In this document: piece by piece, positions 1-7,755 of the stretch
Numbering within the stretch: the stretch's first letter is position 1
Layout: every line of letters starts with the position of its first letter
DNA from: Mycobacterium kyorinense
GTDB taxonomy: Bacteria > Actinomycetota > Actinomycetes > Mycobacteriales > Mycobacteriaceae
Assembly (NCBI RefSeq): GCF_001672775.1
Contig: NZ_LZKJ01000078.1
Coordinates: 1-64,000, forward strand
Reading direction: 5' to 3'
DNA length: 64,000 nucleotides
Translations under genes and position numbers: made by a program
The notes under the pieces: generated by a model
What the model was told of the DNA's origin: nothing
What the model saw: the letters and a program-made list of their open reading frames with translations, nothing else
Databases searched by the model: none

Positions 1-462
1 CAACTTGCGCAGGTGGGTGAGCTGCGGCAAACCCAGGTACTCGGCGATGATGGCCGGCACCGCTCCGCCGACGCCGTCGGTGGACTCGTTGCCGGCGATC
101 ACCAGCTCGGTGCCCTCGATGGTGCCCAGCGCCCGGGCCAGCGCCCAACCGGTCTGCACGACGTCGGAGCCGTGCATCCCGTCGTCGAGCAGGTGGACGG
201 CCTTGTCGGCACCCATCGACAGCGCCTTGCGGATCGCTTCGGTGGCGCGCTCCGGGCCCGCAGTCAGCACGGTCACCGAGCCCTCGGTTCCGTCGGCGGC
301 CTCTTTCTCCCGGATGAGCAGCGCCTCTTCGACGGCGCGCTCGTTGATCTCGTCCAGCACGGCGTCGGCGGCCTCGCGATCCAGCGTGTAGTCGCCGTCG
401 GTGAGCTTGCGCTCCGACCAGGTGTCTGGGACCTGCTTGATCAGGACCACGATGTTCGTCAT
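1..462 (-). CDS. etfB: Electron transfer flavoprotein beta subunit, 3' end cut by window edge
   Basis: The first 154 codons of an ETF beta subunit (Rv3029c/FixA type) are visible; the rest lies outside the window. ETF alpha/beta is a cytoplasmic heterodimer that takes electrons from acyl-CoA dehydrogenases. Seen: N-terminus MTNIVVLIKQVPDTWSERKL, then a stretch on AVEEALLIREK and the adenosine-phosphate binding region with VTVLTAGPERATEAIRKAL and AGNESTDGVGGAVPA. The start ATG is 460-462. A GAGGAGG tract lies about 13 bases upstream, rather far for a ribosome site. The gene is divergent from the methyltransferase at 2018, with a tnpB remnant in between. Synteny with Rv3029c-Rv3030 supports the call. 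Confidence 0.9.
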   Translation of the reverse strand, partial: MTNIVVLIKQVPDTWSERKLTDGDYTLDREAADAVLDEINERAVEEALLIREKEAADGTEGSVTVLTAGPERATEAIRKALSMGADKAVHLLDDGMHGSDVVQTGWALARALGTIEGTELVIAGNESTDGVGGAVPAIIAEYLGLPQLTHLRKL

Positions 463-716
463 AAGTGTGGTTCGTCCTCCTCGAAGGAGTCCCGCAGCCG
501 TCGACTGCAGGACCAGGGTCACGTCTTACGCCACCACACACGCATGTTACTGAGCGGTAACTTTGTGCGGTTCGCTCTCACACCATAGCGGGTCGTGCTA
601 GGCCCGATTGCCCGCCCGTCTGCGGTGACCCATTCGCGATCGGCGCCGTAGGGGCTAGCCTCCCTACTCATTGACGTCCACCCCAGACCGGAGTCCGAGG
701 ATCCAACCCGTCCTCC

Positions 717-1904
717 CTACTTGGCAGCAGGAGAGCTGAGTTGAGGTTCACAGTTCACAGACCGCCCTGCGGCGAGGTCTCCCTGTGCTGGTACCGCCCG
801 TCCGGCGGCGATGTTGCGGGCAGCGTTCACATCGGCATTGCACGGCCCGGTTTTACAGGCGACGCAGGCGAAGACCGCTTGGCTCTTGCGGTTTTCGGGT
901 GCGACGTACCCACAGGCCGAGCATCGTTGCGACGTTTACGCGGCAGGGACCCGTTGAACTCGGCCCGTAGCCTTATGGTCGAGCCTGGCCACCAGTCGAC
1001 CCCATCCTTGTCGACTGATCGCGCGATTAAGGCCCCGCTTCTGGGCAACACGAACGCCCGGTTGATCAAAGGTGCCGCGCGCAGAGCGTGTCATCGCCCG
1101 CACGTCGAGGCTCTCCACTCGAATGGTGTCGAACCGACGCGCCAGATCGGTCGTGGCTTTTTCCACCCAGTCTCGTCGCCGGTCCGCCTCGCGCGCTCTG
1201 AGCCTTCCGATCGCCAGCTTGGTGCGCTGTCGGCGGTGGGAGCCACGCCGGGCTCGCGCCAGGCGCTGGTGAAGGCGGCGCAGCCGGATCTGTTCACCAG
1301 GTGTCAGGCTGGGGGCGTGCAGCAACTCCCCAGTCGACAAGGCCGCCGACACGGCGACACCACGATCGACGCCGACCACGCTGCCGTCCCTGGGTCCCGG
1401 GATTGGGCAGGGGATGTGGGCGAACGCGATATGCCAACGACCGGCCCTGTCCCGAGTGATGCGATAGGACTTCACACCGTCAGGCACGGCCCGAGTGAAA
1501 CGGAAGCGGACCCATCCGACCTTGGGCACCCATACCCGCGCGCAGTGCCTGTTGAGTTTTTCGATGTGGCAAGGCTTGAGCCCAACCTGACGGAACCCTT
1601 CATGAACGCCGGCCTTGCGCCACGACGGTCGGCCATGGGTTCCGGCGAGAAAATTTTGCATAGCCTGTCGGAAATCGCGCAGTGCTTGCTGCTGCACCGT
1701 CTGCGACCCGGCCGCCAACCAGTCGTATTCGGCGCGGATGTCAGTCAACTGCGCCGACTGTTCGCGGTACCCAGGGGCGCGGCGGCCTGGCTGCCACATC
1801 TGCTGCTGCTCGACGGCCAGGTTCCACACGAACTGTGCATGCCGACAATGCTCCAGCAGCACCACCTCCTGTGCGGGTGTTGGCACCAACCGAAACCGAG
1901 ACAC
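717..1904 (-). pseudogene. tnpB: IS607/IS605-type tnpB (RNA-guided nuclease family), broken by an in-frame stop
   Basis: The frame encodes a 395-residue TnpB if one TAA (936-938) is read through. The N-terminus reads SRFRLVPTPAQEVVLLEHC from GTG 1904, the usual TnpB opening. RuvC motif I is GVDRGVAVSAA and motif II is the Glu in RVESLDVRAM. After the stop the same frame continues with TSQRCSACGYV, a second CxxC (CVACK) and the motif III Asp in CNADVNAARNI, ending at TAG 717-719. The stop sits where relatives have Tyr in YTSQ-CSACG, so TAC to TAA is the simplest explanation. The 323-residue product would lack the zinc finger and the third RuvC Asp and should be inactive. No tnpA serine or Y1 transposase is nearby. 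The piece lies between etfB and the methyltransferase, which are neighbours in M. tuberculosis. Confidence 0.88.
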
Positions 1905-2017
1905 ACCCGAAAGATAGCCACGGCCACCGACAACAACGGACAATGCACACCGGCACATGTCGGGTTCGGCATTCCGCCCCGGCATAATCGCCCGGATTTC
2001 ACGCCGAAGGAGGGCTG

Positions 2018-2791
2018 ATGCGCACGTTCCATACCTCCACCGACGCCGCACTGCCGTTGACCGGCGAGCGCACCATTCCCGGCCTGGACGTGGAGAACTA
2101 CTGGTTTCGCCGCCACGAGGTGGTCTACCAGCGGTTGGCTTCGCGCTGCGCTGGCCGCGAGGTGCTCGAGGCGGGCTGTGGCGAGGGCTACGGCGCCGAC
2201 TTGATCGCCGCGGTGGCCAGTCGAGTGGTGGCGCTGGACTACGACCAGTCGACGGTCGCCCACGTGCGCGCACGTTATCCGCGGGTCCAGGTCATGCACG
2301 GCAACCTCGCTGCGCTGCCATTGCCGGACGGTTCGGTGGATGCCGTGGTCAACTTCCAGGTCATCGAGCATCTGTGGGATCAAGCACAATTCGTCTCCGA
2401 GTGCGCCCGAGTCCTGCGGCCGTCGGGGGTGCTGATGGTGTCCACACCGAACCGGATCACGTTCTCACCGGGCCGCGACACCCCGATCAACCCGTTTCAT
2501 ACCCGGGAGCTCAATGCCGACGAGCTGACCCAGCTGCTGCTCGACGCCGGATTCGCGACCGTGACCATGAGCGGAGTCTTCCACGGGCCGCGGCTGGTCG
2601 ACATGGATGCCCGGCACGGCGGCTCGATCATCGACGCGCAGGTTGCCCGGGCGGTGGCCGACGCGCCCTGGCCACCCGACCTGCTGGCTGATGTGGCCGC
2701 TGTCCGTGCCGACGACTTCGAGATCGTCGACGCAGCCGACCGCGATATCGACACCAGCCTGGATCTCGTCGCGATCGCGGTGCGCTCGTGA
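2018..2791 (+). CDS. SAM-dependent methyltransferase of the MGLP locus (Rv3030 type)
   Basis: A 257-residue class I methyltransferase. Seen: the SAM-binding motif VLEAGCGEGYG near residue 51, acidic loop end VVALDYD, and motif NFQVIEHLWD, followed by the LRPSGVLMVSTPNR strand typical of the fold. The orthologue Rv3030 is proposed in the literature to methylate glucose residues of 6-O-methylglucose lipopolysaccharide (MGLP), a cytoplasmic polymer that regulates fatty-acid synthase I. An AGGAGG site lies 5 bases before ATG 2018, so the start is firm. The stop overlaps the GTG of the next gene (GTGA), so the two are translationally coupled. Position next to the GH57 and GT genes supports the MGLP role; the exact position methylated is inference. 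Confidence 0.88.
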   Translation: MRTFHTSTDAALPLTGERTIPGLDVENYWFRRHEVVYQRLASRCAGREVLEAGCGEGYGADLIAAVASRVVALDYDQSTVAHVRARYPRVQVMHGNLAALPLPDGSVDAVVNFQVIEHLWDQAQFVSECARVLRPSGVLMVSTPNRITFSPGRDTPINPFHTRELNADELTQLLLDAGFATVTMSGVFHGPRLVDMDARHGGSIIDAQVARAVADAPWPPDLLADVAAVRADDFEIVDAADRDIDTSLDLVAIAVRS

Positions 2792-4326
2792 CGTATAGCG
2801 CCGACCCGCCGGTGCCCGGGCTGTTCACCCTGGTATTGCACACCCACCTACCGTGGCTGGCCCACCACGGCCGCTGGCCGGTCGGCGAGGAGTGGCTCTA
2901 CCAGTCATGGTCAGCGGCCTACTTACCGCTGCTGCGGGTACTGCACACGCTTGCCGACGAGGACCGGCGCGGAGTGATCACGCTGGGGATGACGCCGGTC
3001 GTGACCGCCCAGCTGGACGACCCCTACTGCCTCGACGGCATGTATCACTGGCTGGCTAACTGGGGGCTACGCGCCGCCGAAGCCGCCAGCATGGCAGAGC
3101 CGTTGCGGGCCTTCGGGATTCGCGAGCGCGCCGAAGCCGACCTAGCTCTCGAAGACTTCGCCACGTTGTGGCACCACGGTGGCAGCCCGCTGCTGCGCGG
3201 CCTGGTCGATGCCGGCACGGTGGAGTTGCTCGGCGGCCCGCTGGCCCACCCGTTCCAGCCGCTGCTGCATCCGCGGTTGCGGGAATTCGCGCTGCGTGAA
3301 GGGCTGGCCGATGCCCGGCAGCGCTTGGCGCACACCCCGAGTGGCATTTGGGCGCCCGAATGTGCCTACGCGCCGGGCATGGAAAACGATTACGCCGCAG
3401 CCGGAGTCGGGCACTTCATGGTCGACGGACCCTCGCTGCACGGCGACACCGCGTTGGGGCGGCCGGTTGGCGACACCGATGTCGTGGCGTTCGGGCGCGA
3501 CCTGCAAGTCAGTTACCGGGTGTGGTCGCCGAAATCCGGCTACCCCGGCCACGCCGCCTACCGCGACTTCCACACCTACGACCATCGCACCGGCCTGAAA
3601 CCGGCCCGGGTCACCGGCCGCAATGTGCCCTCGGACGCCAAAGCGCCCTACGACCCCGAGCGCGCCGACCGTGCGGTCGACGTCCACGTCGCCGATTTCG
3701 TCGACGTCGTCCGCAGCCGACTGCTGGGCGAATCCGAGCGGATCGGGCGGCCGGCCCACGTCATTGCCGCGTTCGACACCGAGTTGTTCGGCCATTGGTG
3801 GTACGAGGGACCGGTGTGGCTGGAACGGGTGCTGCGGGCCCTGCCCGAAGCCGGGGTGCGGGTCGGCACTTTGAGCGACGCGATCGCCGACGGTTTCGTC
3901 GGCTCGGCCGTCGAATTACCGCCCAGCTCTTGGGGTTCCGGTAAGGACTGGCAGGTGTGGTCGGGCGACAAGGTGGCCGATCTGGTGCAACTCAACGCCG
4001 AGGTGGTCGATACCGCGCTCAGCACGGTCGACAAGGCGCTGACCCAGAACGCGTCATTGGATGGGCCGATCCCCCGCGACCAGGTCGCCGACCAGATCCT
4101 GCGCGAGACGCTGCTGACGGTCTCCAGCGACTGGCCGTTCATGGTCAGCAAGGATTCCGCCGCCGACTATGCCCGCTACCGGGCGCACCTGCACGCCCAC
4201 GCCACCCGGGAAATCGCCGATGCGCTGGCGTCGGGCCGCCGCGAAGTCGCCCAGCGACTGGCCGACGGCTGGAACCGTGCCGACGGGTTGTTCGGCGCCC
4301 TCGACGCCCGGCGGCTGCCATGCTGA
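2788..4326 (+). CDS. GH57 family glucan branching enzyme candidate (Rv3031 type)
   Basis: A 512-residue glycoside hydrolase family 57 protein. Seen: N-terminal LHTHLPWLAHHG, the GH57 nucleophile region GIWAPECAYAPG (Glu in PEC), and the acid/base region AAFDTELFGHWWYEG. A C-terminal helical domain of GH57 branching enzymes (SSDWPFMVSKDSAADYA) follows. The family makes alpha-1,6 branches in alpha-1,4 glucans; Rv3031 is the proposed branching enzyme of MGLP synthesis. The GTG start at 2788 overlaps the upstream stop by four bases. Length matches the family (about 520). The downstream gap to the glycosyltransferase is 171 bases and contains an odd palindromic segment. Confidence 0.88.
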   Translation: MTYSADPPVPGLFTLVLHTHLPWLAHHGRWPVGEEWLYQSWSAAYLPLLRVLHTLADEDRRGVITLGMTPVVTAQLDDPYCLDGMYHWLANWGLRAAEAASMAEPLRAFGIRERAEADLALEDFATLWHHGGSPLLRGLVDAGTVELLGGPLAHPFQPLLHPRLREFALREGLADARQRLAHTPSGIWAPECAYAPGMENDYAAAGVGHFMVDGPSLHGDTALGRPVGDTDVVAFGRDLQVSYRVWSPKSGYPGHAAYRDFHTYDHRTGLKPARVTGRNVPSDAKAPYDPERADRAVDVHVADFVDVVRSRLLGESERIGRPAHVIAAFDTELFGHWWYEGPVWLERVLRALPEAGVRVGTLSDAIADGFVGSAVELPPSSWGSGKDWQVWSGDKVADLVQLNAEVVDTALSTVDKALTQNASLDGPIPRDQVADQILRETLLTVSSDWPFMVSKDSAADYARYRAHLHAHATREIADALASGRREVAQRLADGWNRADGLFGALDARRLPC

Positions 4327-4342
4327 TCGCCTTTCCGCGCGA

Positions 4343-4394
4343 GCGTGCGTGTTCCCGGCCGACACGCCGAGCGTGCGGCCGGGAACACGCACGC
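4343..4394. repeat. Long intergenic inverted repeat (hairpin)
   Basis: Arms of 19 bases (4343-4361 and 4376-4394) are perfect reverse complements: GCGTGCGTGTTCCCGGCCG and its complement. Inside them a second 5-base pair (4363-4367 with 4371-4375) closes a 3-base loop, with one bulged base at 4362. The hairpin lies just after the GH57 stop. It resembles interspersed palindromic elements common between mycobacterial genes; a terminator role is possible, but there is no U tract. Palindrome: seen. Repeat family and function: inference. Confidence 0.85.
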
Positions 4395-4395
4395 G

Positions 4396-4433
4396 CCGCC
4401 GGGGGGGGGGGGGGCCCCCCCCCCCCCCGGCGG
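4396..4433. repeat. G14C14 palindrome, possible assembly artefact
   Basis: Fourteen G (4401-4414) run straight into fourteen C (4415-4428). Flanking CCGCC and GGCGG make a 38-base perfect palindrome, followed by further G and C runs to about 4460 and a direct repeat CCAAAGGTGGG upstream of the glycosyltransferase start. Such a tract is extreme even for a mycobacterium and is a classic place for polymerase slippage or a consensus error. Length and even existence should be treated with caution. Confidence 0.8.
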
Positions 4434-4497
4434 GGGGGCGGCCCTCAAACCCCCCCCGCCCGCGCCAAAGGTGGGCGCACCAAAGGTGGGCAGCCGC

Positions 4498-5721
4498 ATG
4501 AAGATCCTGATGGTGTCGTGGGAATACCCGCCGGTGGTGATCGGCGGGTTGGGCCGCCACGTGCATCACCTGTCGACGGCGCTGGCCGCAGCCGGCCACG
4601 AGGTCGTCGTGCTCTGCCGCCGGCCGACCGGAACCGACCCGAGCACACACCCGTCGACAGAGGAGTTCAGCGAGGGCGTGCGGGTGGTCGCGGCCGCACA
4701 AGACCCGCATGAGTTCACGTTCGCCGACGACATGATGGCCTGGACTCTTGCCATGGGACACGCCATGACCCGCGCCGGGCTGACGCTGGACTTCACGCCC
4801 GATGTCGTGCACGCACACGACTGGCTGGTGGCCCACCCTGCCATCGCCCTAGCCGAATTCCACGATGTGCCAATGGTTTCCACTATCCATGCGACTGAGG
4901 CCGGCCGGCATTCCGGCTGGGTGTCCGGCCCCGTCAGCCGCCAGGTGCATGCCCTCGAGTCGTGGCTGGTGCGGGAATCCGACTCGCTGATCAGCTGTTC
5001 GGCATCGATGAGCGACGAGATCACCGAGCTGTTCGGTCCCGGGTTGGCGCAAATCACGGTGATCCGCAACGGAATCGACGCGGGGCGTTGGCCCTTCGCG
5101 GCCCGCCGGCCGCGCACCGGCCCACCGGAGCTGCTGTATGTGGGCCGGTTGGAATACGAGAAGGGCGTACACAATGCGATCGCCGCACTGCCGCGGATCC
5201 GGCGCGCCCATCCCGGCACCACGCTGACCGTCGCCGGTGAGGGCACCCAGCAGGACTGGCTCGTCGACCAGGCCCGAAAACACCGAGTGCTCAAGGCAAC
5301 CAACTTCGTCGGACGGCTCGGCCATGACGAGCTGCTGACCGCACTGCACCGCGCCGACGCGGCCGTATTGCCCAGCCACTACGAGCCGTTCGGACTCGCC
5401 GCGCTGGAAGCCGCCGCGGCCGGAACCCCGTTGGTGACGTCCAACATCGGCGGCTTGGGCGAGGCGGTGATCAACGGCCAGACCGGCATGTCGTGCCCAC
5501 CGCACAACGTAGCCCAACTGGCCAAGACGGTGTGTGCCGTGCTCGACGACCCGGCCGCCGCGCAGCGCCGTGCACACGCCGCCCGGCAGCGGCTGACTTC
5601 GGACTTCGATTGGCACACCGTGGCCGAGGAGACCGCGCAGGTGTACCTGGCCGCAAAGCGTCGCGAACGCCAACCGCTGCCCCGGTTGCCGATCGTCGCC
5701 CACGCGCTACCCGACCGGTAG
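4498..5721 (+). CDS. GT4 family alpha-1,4-glucosyltransferase of the MGLP locus (Rv3032 type)
   Basis: A 407-residue GT-B glycosyltransferase. Seen: N-terminal glycogen-synthase-like loop MVSWEYPPVVIGGLGRHV, hinge YVGRLEYEKGV, and the retaining GT4 EX7E motif in EPFGLAALEAAAAGTP. Rv3032 elongates the alpha-1,4 glucan of MGLP and contributes to glycogen. ATG 4498 is chosen because family proteins begin MKILMVSWEYPP; the reading frame stays open upstream through the G/C tract but gives only low-complexity Pro/Gly sequence. The ribosome site is weak (GGTGGG). The next gene starts 26 bases on and belongs to the inserted island, so this is the last MGLP gene before the synteny break. Confidence 0.9.
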   Translation: MKILMVSWEYPPVVIGGLGRHVHHLSTALAAAGHEVVVLCRRPTGTDPSTHPSTEEFSEGVRVVAAAQDPHEFTFADDMMAWTLAMGHAMTRAGLTLDFTPDVVHAHDWLVAHPAIALAEFHDVPMVSTIHATEAGRHSGWVSGPVSRQVHALESWLVRESDSLISCSASMSDEITELFGPGLAQITVIRNGIDAGRWPFAARRPRTGPPELLYVGRLEYEKGVHNAIAALPRIRRAHPGTTLTVAGEGTQQDWLVDQARKHRVLKATNFVGRLGHDELLTALHRADAAVLPSHYEPFGLAALEAAAAGTPLVTSNIGGLGEAVINGQTGMSCPPHNVAQLAKTVCAVLDDPAAAQRRAHAARQRLTSDFDWHTVAEETAQVYLAAKRRERQPLPRLPIVAHALPDR

Positions 5722-5747
5722 CCGGAAAAGGCCGGTACCGTCGAGCC

Positions 5748-7106
5748 ATGAGTCTGGTGTATTCCAGTGTGATCGACGCGCCGCGCGACGAGGTGTTCGC
5801 CTGGCATGCCCGGCCCGGGGCATTCACCCGGTTGTCGCCGCCCTGGCAGCCGATGCGATTGCTCACCGAGGCCGACTCGCTCAAGAACGGCCGCGCGACC
5901 CTCGCGCTGCCCGGAGGCCTGCGCTGGGTGGCCCAGCACCAGGCCGACTTCTACGATCCGCCAAGGCGTTTCGTCGACGAGATCGACAGCGCCGGGCTGA
6001 CCTCGCTGCCGGCCCGAATCGCGATGCGGTGGCGCCACACCCACGACTTCGAAGAGGTCAGCGCCAACCAGACCCGAGTGATCGACCGAGTTGCGACCTC
6101 GGTGCCCGAGGGGGCGCTTCGGCCGATGTTCGGCTACCGGCATCGCCAACTGGCCGACGACCTGGCCGCACACCGGCTGGCAGCCGAGCACGGGCTGCAG
6201 CCACTGACCGTCGCGATCACCGGTTCCTCCGGCCTCGTCGGATCGGCGTTGAGTGCGTTCCTGTCCACCGGAGGGCACCGCGTCATCCGACTGGTGCGCC
6301 ACCCGGCGACCAATACCACTGAGCGGCAATGGGATCCGGACAACCCGAACCCGGGCCTACTGGCCGGTGTCGACGCGGTGATCCACCTGGCCGGCGCCTC
6401 GATCGCCGGGCGCTTCACTGACGGCCACCGGCGCGCGGTTCGCGACAGCCGAATCGGCCCCACCCGGCAGCTGGCCGAACTCGTCGCCCAAACGCCCGAC
6501 GGTCCCAGCGTGCTGATCTGCGCGTCGGCGATCGGCTTCTACGGCTATGACCGCAGCGACGAAATCCTCACCGAGGACAGCGACCGCGGCGACGGGTTCC
6601 TCGCCGACGTCGTCGCCGACTGGGAGGGTGCGACGGCGCCGGCACAACAGCCCGGAACGCGAGTAGTGCTGGTGCGCACCGGCATCGTTCAATCACCGAG
6701 CGGAGGCACTCTTCGCCTGCTGCGCCCGCTGTTCAGCGCCGGACTGGGCGGGCGGGTCGGCAACGGCCGACAGTGGCTGTCCTGGATCGGCCTCGACGAC
6801 CTCATCGACATCTACCACCGCGGACTCTGGGACACCCAACTGTCCGGACCGGTCAACGCCACAGCGCCCGAACCGGTGCGCAACACCGACTACACCCGCA
6901 CCCTCGCGCGCGTCCTACACCGACCCGCGGTGTTGCCGGTACCCGCGCTGGGGCCGCGACTGTTGCTCGGCAACCAGGGGGCCCGCGAGCTGGCCTGCGC
7001 AAGTCAACGGGTCAGCCCCGCACGTCTGCGGAATGCCGGTCACCGGTTTCGCCAACCCAACCTCGAGCAGGCATTGCGCCACCTGTTGGGTCGGGCGGCG
7101 GCATGA
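5748..7106 (+). CDS. SRPBCC-TIGR01777 epimerase fusion protein
   Basis: A 452-residue two-domain protein. Residues 1-150 are a SRPBCC (START-like) ligand-binding domain (MSLVYSSVIDAPRDEVFAWH). From about residue 155 comes a NAD(P)-dependent epimerase/dehydratase-like domain of the TIGR01777/YfcH type: VAITGSSGLVGSALSAFL nucleotide loop, DAVIHLAGASIAGRFT, SAIGFYGYD and ARVLHRPAVLPVPA. M. tuberculosis Rv2216 is related but maps elsewhere. The substrate of this family is unknown. ATG 5748 follows the GT stop by 26 bases, and the stop overlaps the next start (ATGA). It is the first gene past the synteny break, so it is counted with the island, though it could belong to the backbone. Confidence 0.85.
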   Translation: MSLVYSSVIDAPRDEVFAWHARPGAFTRLSPPWQPMRLLTEADSLKNGRATLALPGGLRWVAQHQADFYDPPRRFVDEIDSAGLTSLPARIAMRWRHTHDFEEVSANQTRVIDRVATSVPEGALRPMFGYRHRQLADDLAAHRLAAEHGLQPLTVAITGSSGLVGSALSAFLSTGGHRVIRLVRHPATNTTERQWDPDNPNPGLLAGVDAVIHLAGASIAGRFTDGHRRAVRDSRIGPTRQLAELVAQTPDGPSVLICASAIGFYGYDRSDEILTEDSDRGDGFLADVVADWEGATAPAQQPGTRVVLVRTGIVQSPSGGTLRLLRPLFSAGLGGRVGNGRQWLSWIGLDDLIDIYHRGLWDTQLSGPVNATAPEPVRNTDYTRTLARVLHRPAVLPVPALGPRLLLGNQGARELACASQRVSPARLRNAGHRFRQPNLEQALRHLLGRAAA

Positions 7107-7507
7107 TCAGACAACAGCCGCGCGGACGCTATTTCCCGTACCGCTATGACCCTCGGCTGGCGCCGATGTGGCTGCCGTTCCGCGCCTGGCCCGCAACGCA
7201 GGGCGTCACGCTCACCGACAGTCGACTGGTCGCCCGCTATGGGCCCTTCGTCGTCGACGTGCCGCTGACGCAGATCGACGATGCCCATGTCACCGGGCCG
7301 TATCGGTGGTGGACCGCGGTGGGGCCACGGCTGTCCATGGTCGACGACGGCCTGACCTTCGGAACGAATGCCGCCGCGGGCGTGTGCATCCACTTCAACC
7401 CGCCGATTCGTCGCGTCCTCGGCTTGCGTGATCATTCCGCGCTCACCGTGACGGTGGCCGACACCGACGGGCTGCGCGCAGCGCTCGACGACGCGCTCAA
7501 GCGATAA
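7103..7507 (+). CDS. Conserved hypothetical protein, possible PH-like domain
   Basis: A 134-residue protein starting at ATG 7103 within the stop of the epimerase gene (ATGA overlap), so the two are co-translated. It is rich in beta-type segments (GVTLTDSRLVARYGPFVVDVPLTQIDDAHV) resembling bacterial PH-like domain proteins, and has no predicted membrane segment or catalytic motif. Function not recognised. The fold suggestion is by pattern only. Confidence 0.6.
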   Translation: MIRQQPRGRYFPYRYDPRLAPMWLPFRAWPATQGVTLTDSRLVARYGPFVVDVPLTQIDDAHVTGPYRWWTAVGPRLSMVDDGLTFGTNAAAGVCIHFNPPIRRVLGLRDHSALTVTVADTDGLRAALDDALKR

Positions 7508-7525
7508 CGACGGCTGACGTCTTCT

Positions 7526-7561
7526 GCTAGCCAAACAGTGTCAACGTACCGCTAGCCAAAC
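7526..7561. repeat. Direct repeat GCTAGCCAAAC before the crt operon
   Basis: GCTAGCCAAAC occurs at 7526-7536 and again at 7551-7561, 25 bases apart start to start, in the 248-base gap before crtE. The spacing is about two and a half helical turns. It could be a regulator site or a trace of an old insertion; nothing decides between them. Confidence 0.5.
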
Positions 7562-7575
7562 CTCCGGAACTTCAT

Positions 7576-7590
7576 TAAGTTAACGTTTAA
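7576..7590 (-). promoter_or_regulatory. TTAA-N3-TTAA element before crtE
   Basis: On the minus strand this reads TTAAACGTTAACTTA. It is the most diverged of four related elements in the pigment island (others at 17069, 20729 and 25462). On the plus strand it is followed by ATGAAC about 4 bases on, like the ATGAAAT that follows the elements at 20729 and 25462. It lies 166 bases before the crtE start. Proposed operator for a shared regulator, perhaps one of the two MarR proteins of the island; inference. Confidence 0.5.
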
Positions 7591-7668
7591 GGAAATGAAC
7601 TGGGTTTGCAAAGCTGTCTGACCTCCATCGAGAGTCAGCGCTGTCTTGGCAACAACCCTTTTTGGGGT

Positions 7669-7694
7669 GTTTGCCGGCGTCGTCAGGGGGGTAT
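7669..7694 (+). promoter_or_regulatory. Candidate SigF-type promoter of the crt operon
   Basis: GTTT (7669-7672) is followed after 16 bases by GGGTAT (7689-7694), close to the mycobacterial SigF consensus GGTTT-N15-17-GGGTA. The crtE start is 61 bases downstream. Known: SigF controls carotenoid production in M. smegmatis. The -35 side is weaker than consensus (TGTTT rather than GGTTT). Confidence 0.5.
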
Positions 7695-7755
7695 GACCGC
7701 GTGAGGTTAGGCCAACCGAGCAAAGCCGCTGACAAACGTTCAGAAAGGGCAGTCG

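Noticed and set aside
741..2018. 425-residue plus-strand ORF
   Set aside because: It is the antisense shadow of tnpB; no start context, no family motif.
4345..4497. N-terminal extension of the glycosyltransferase through the G/C tract
   Set aside because: Encodes only Pro/Gly/Ala low complexity; family proteins start at MKILMVSWEYPP.
7650..7668. AACCC-TTTTT-GGGGT as a terminator before crtE
   Set aside because: Stem of three to four pairs only, and no upstream gene close enough to need it.
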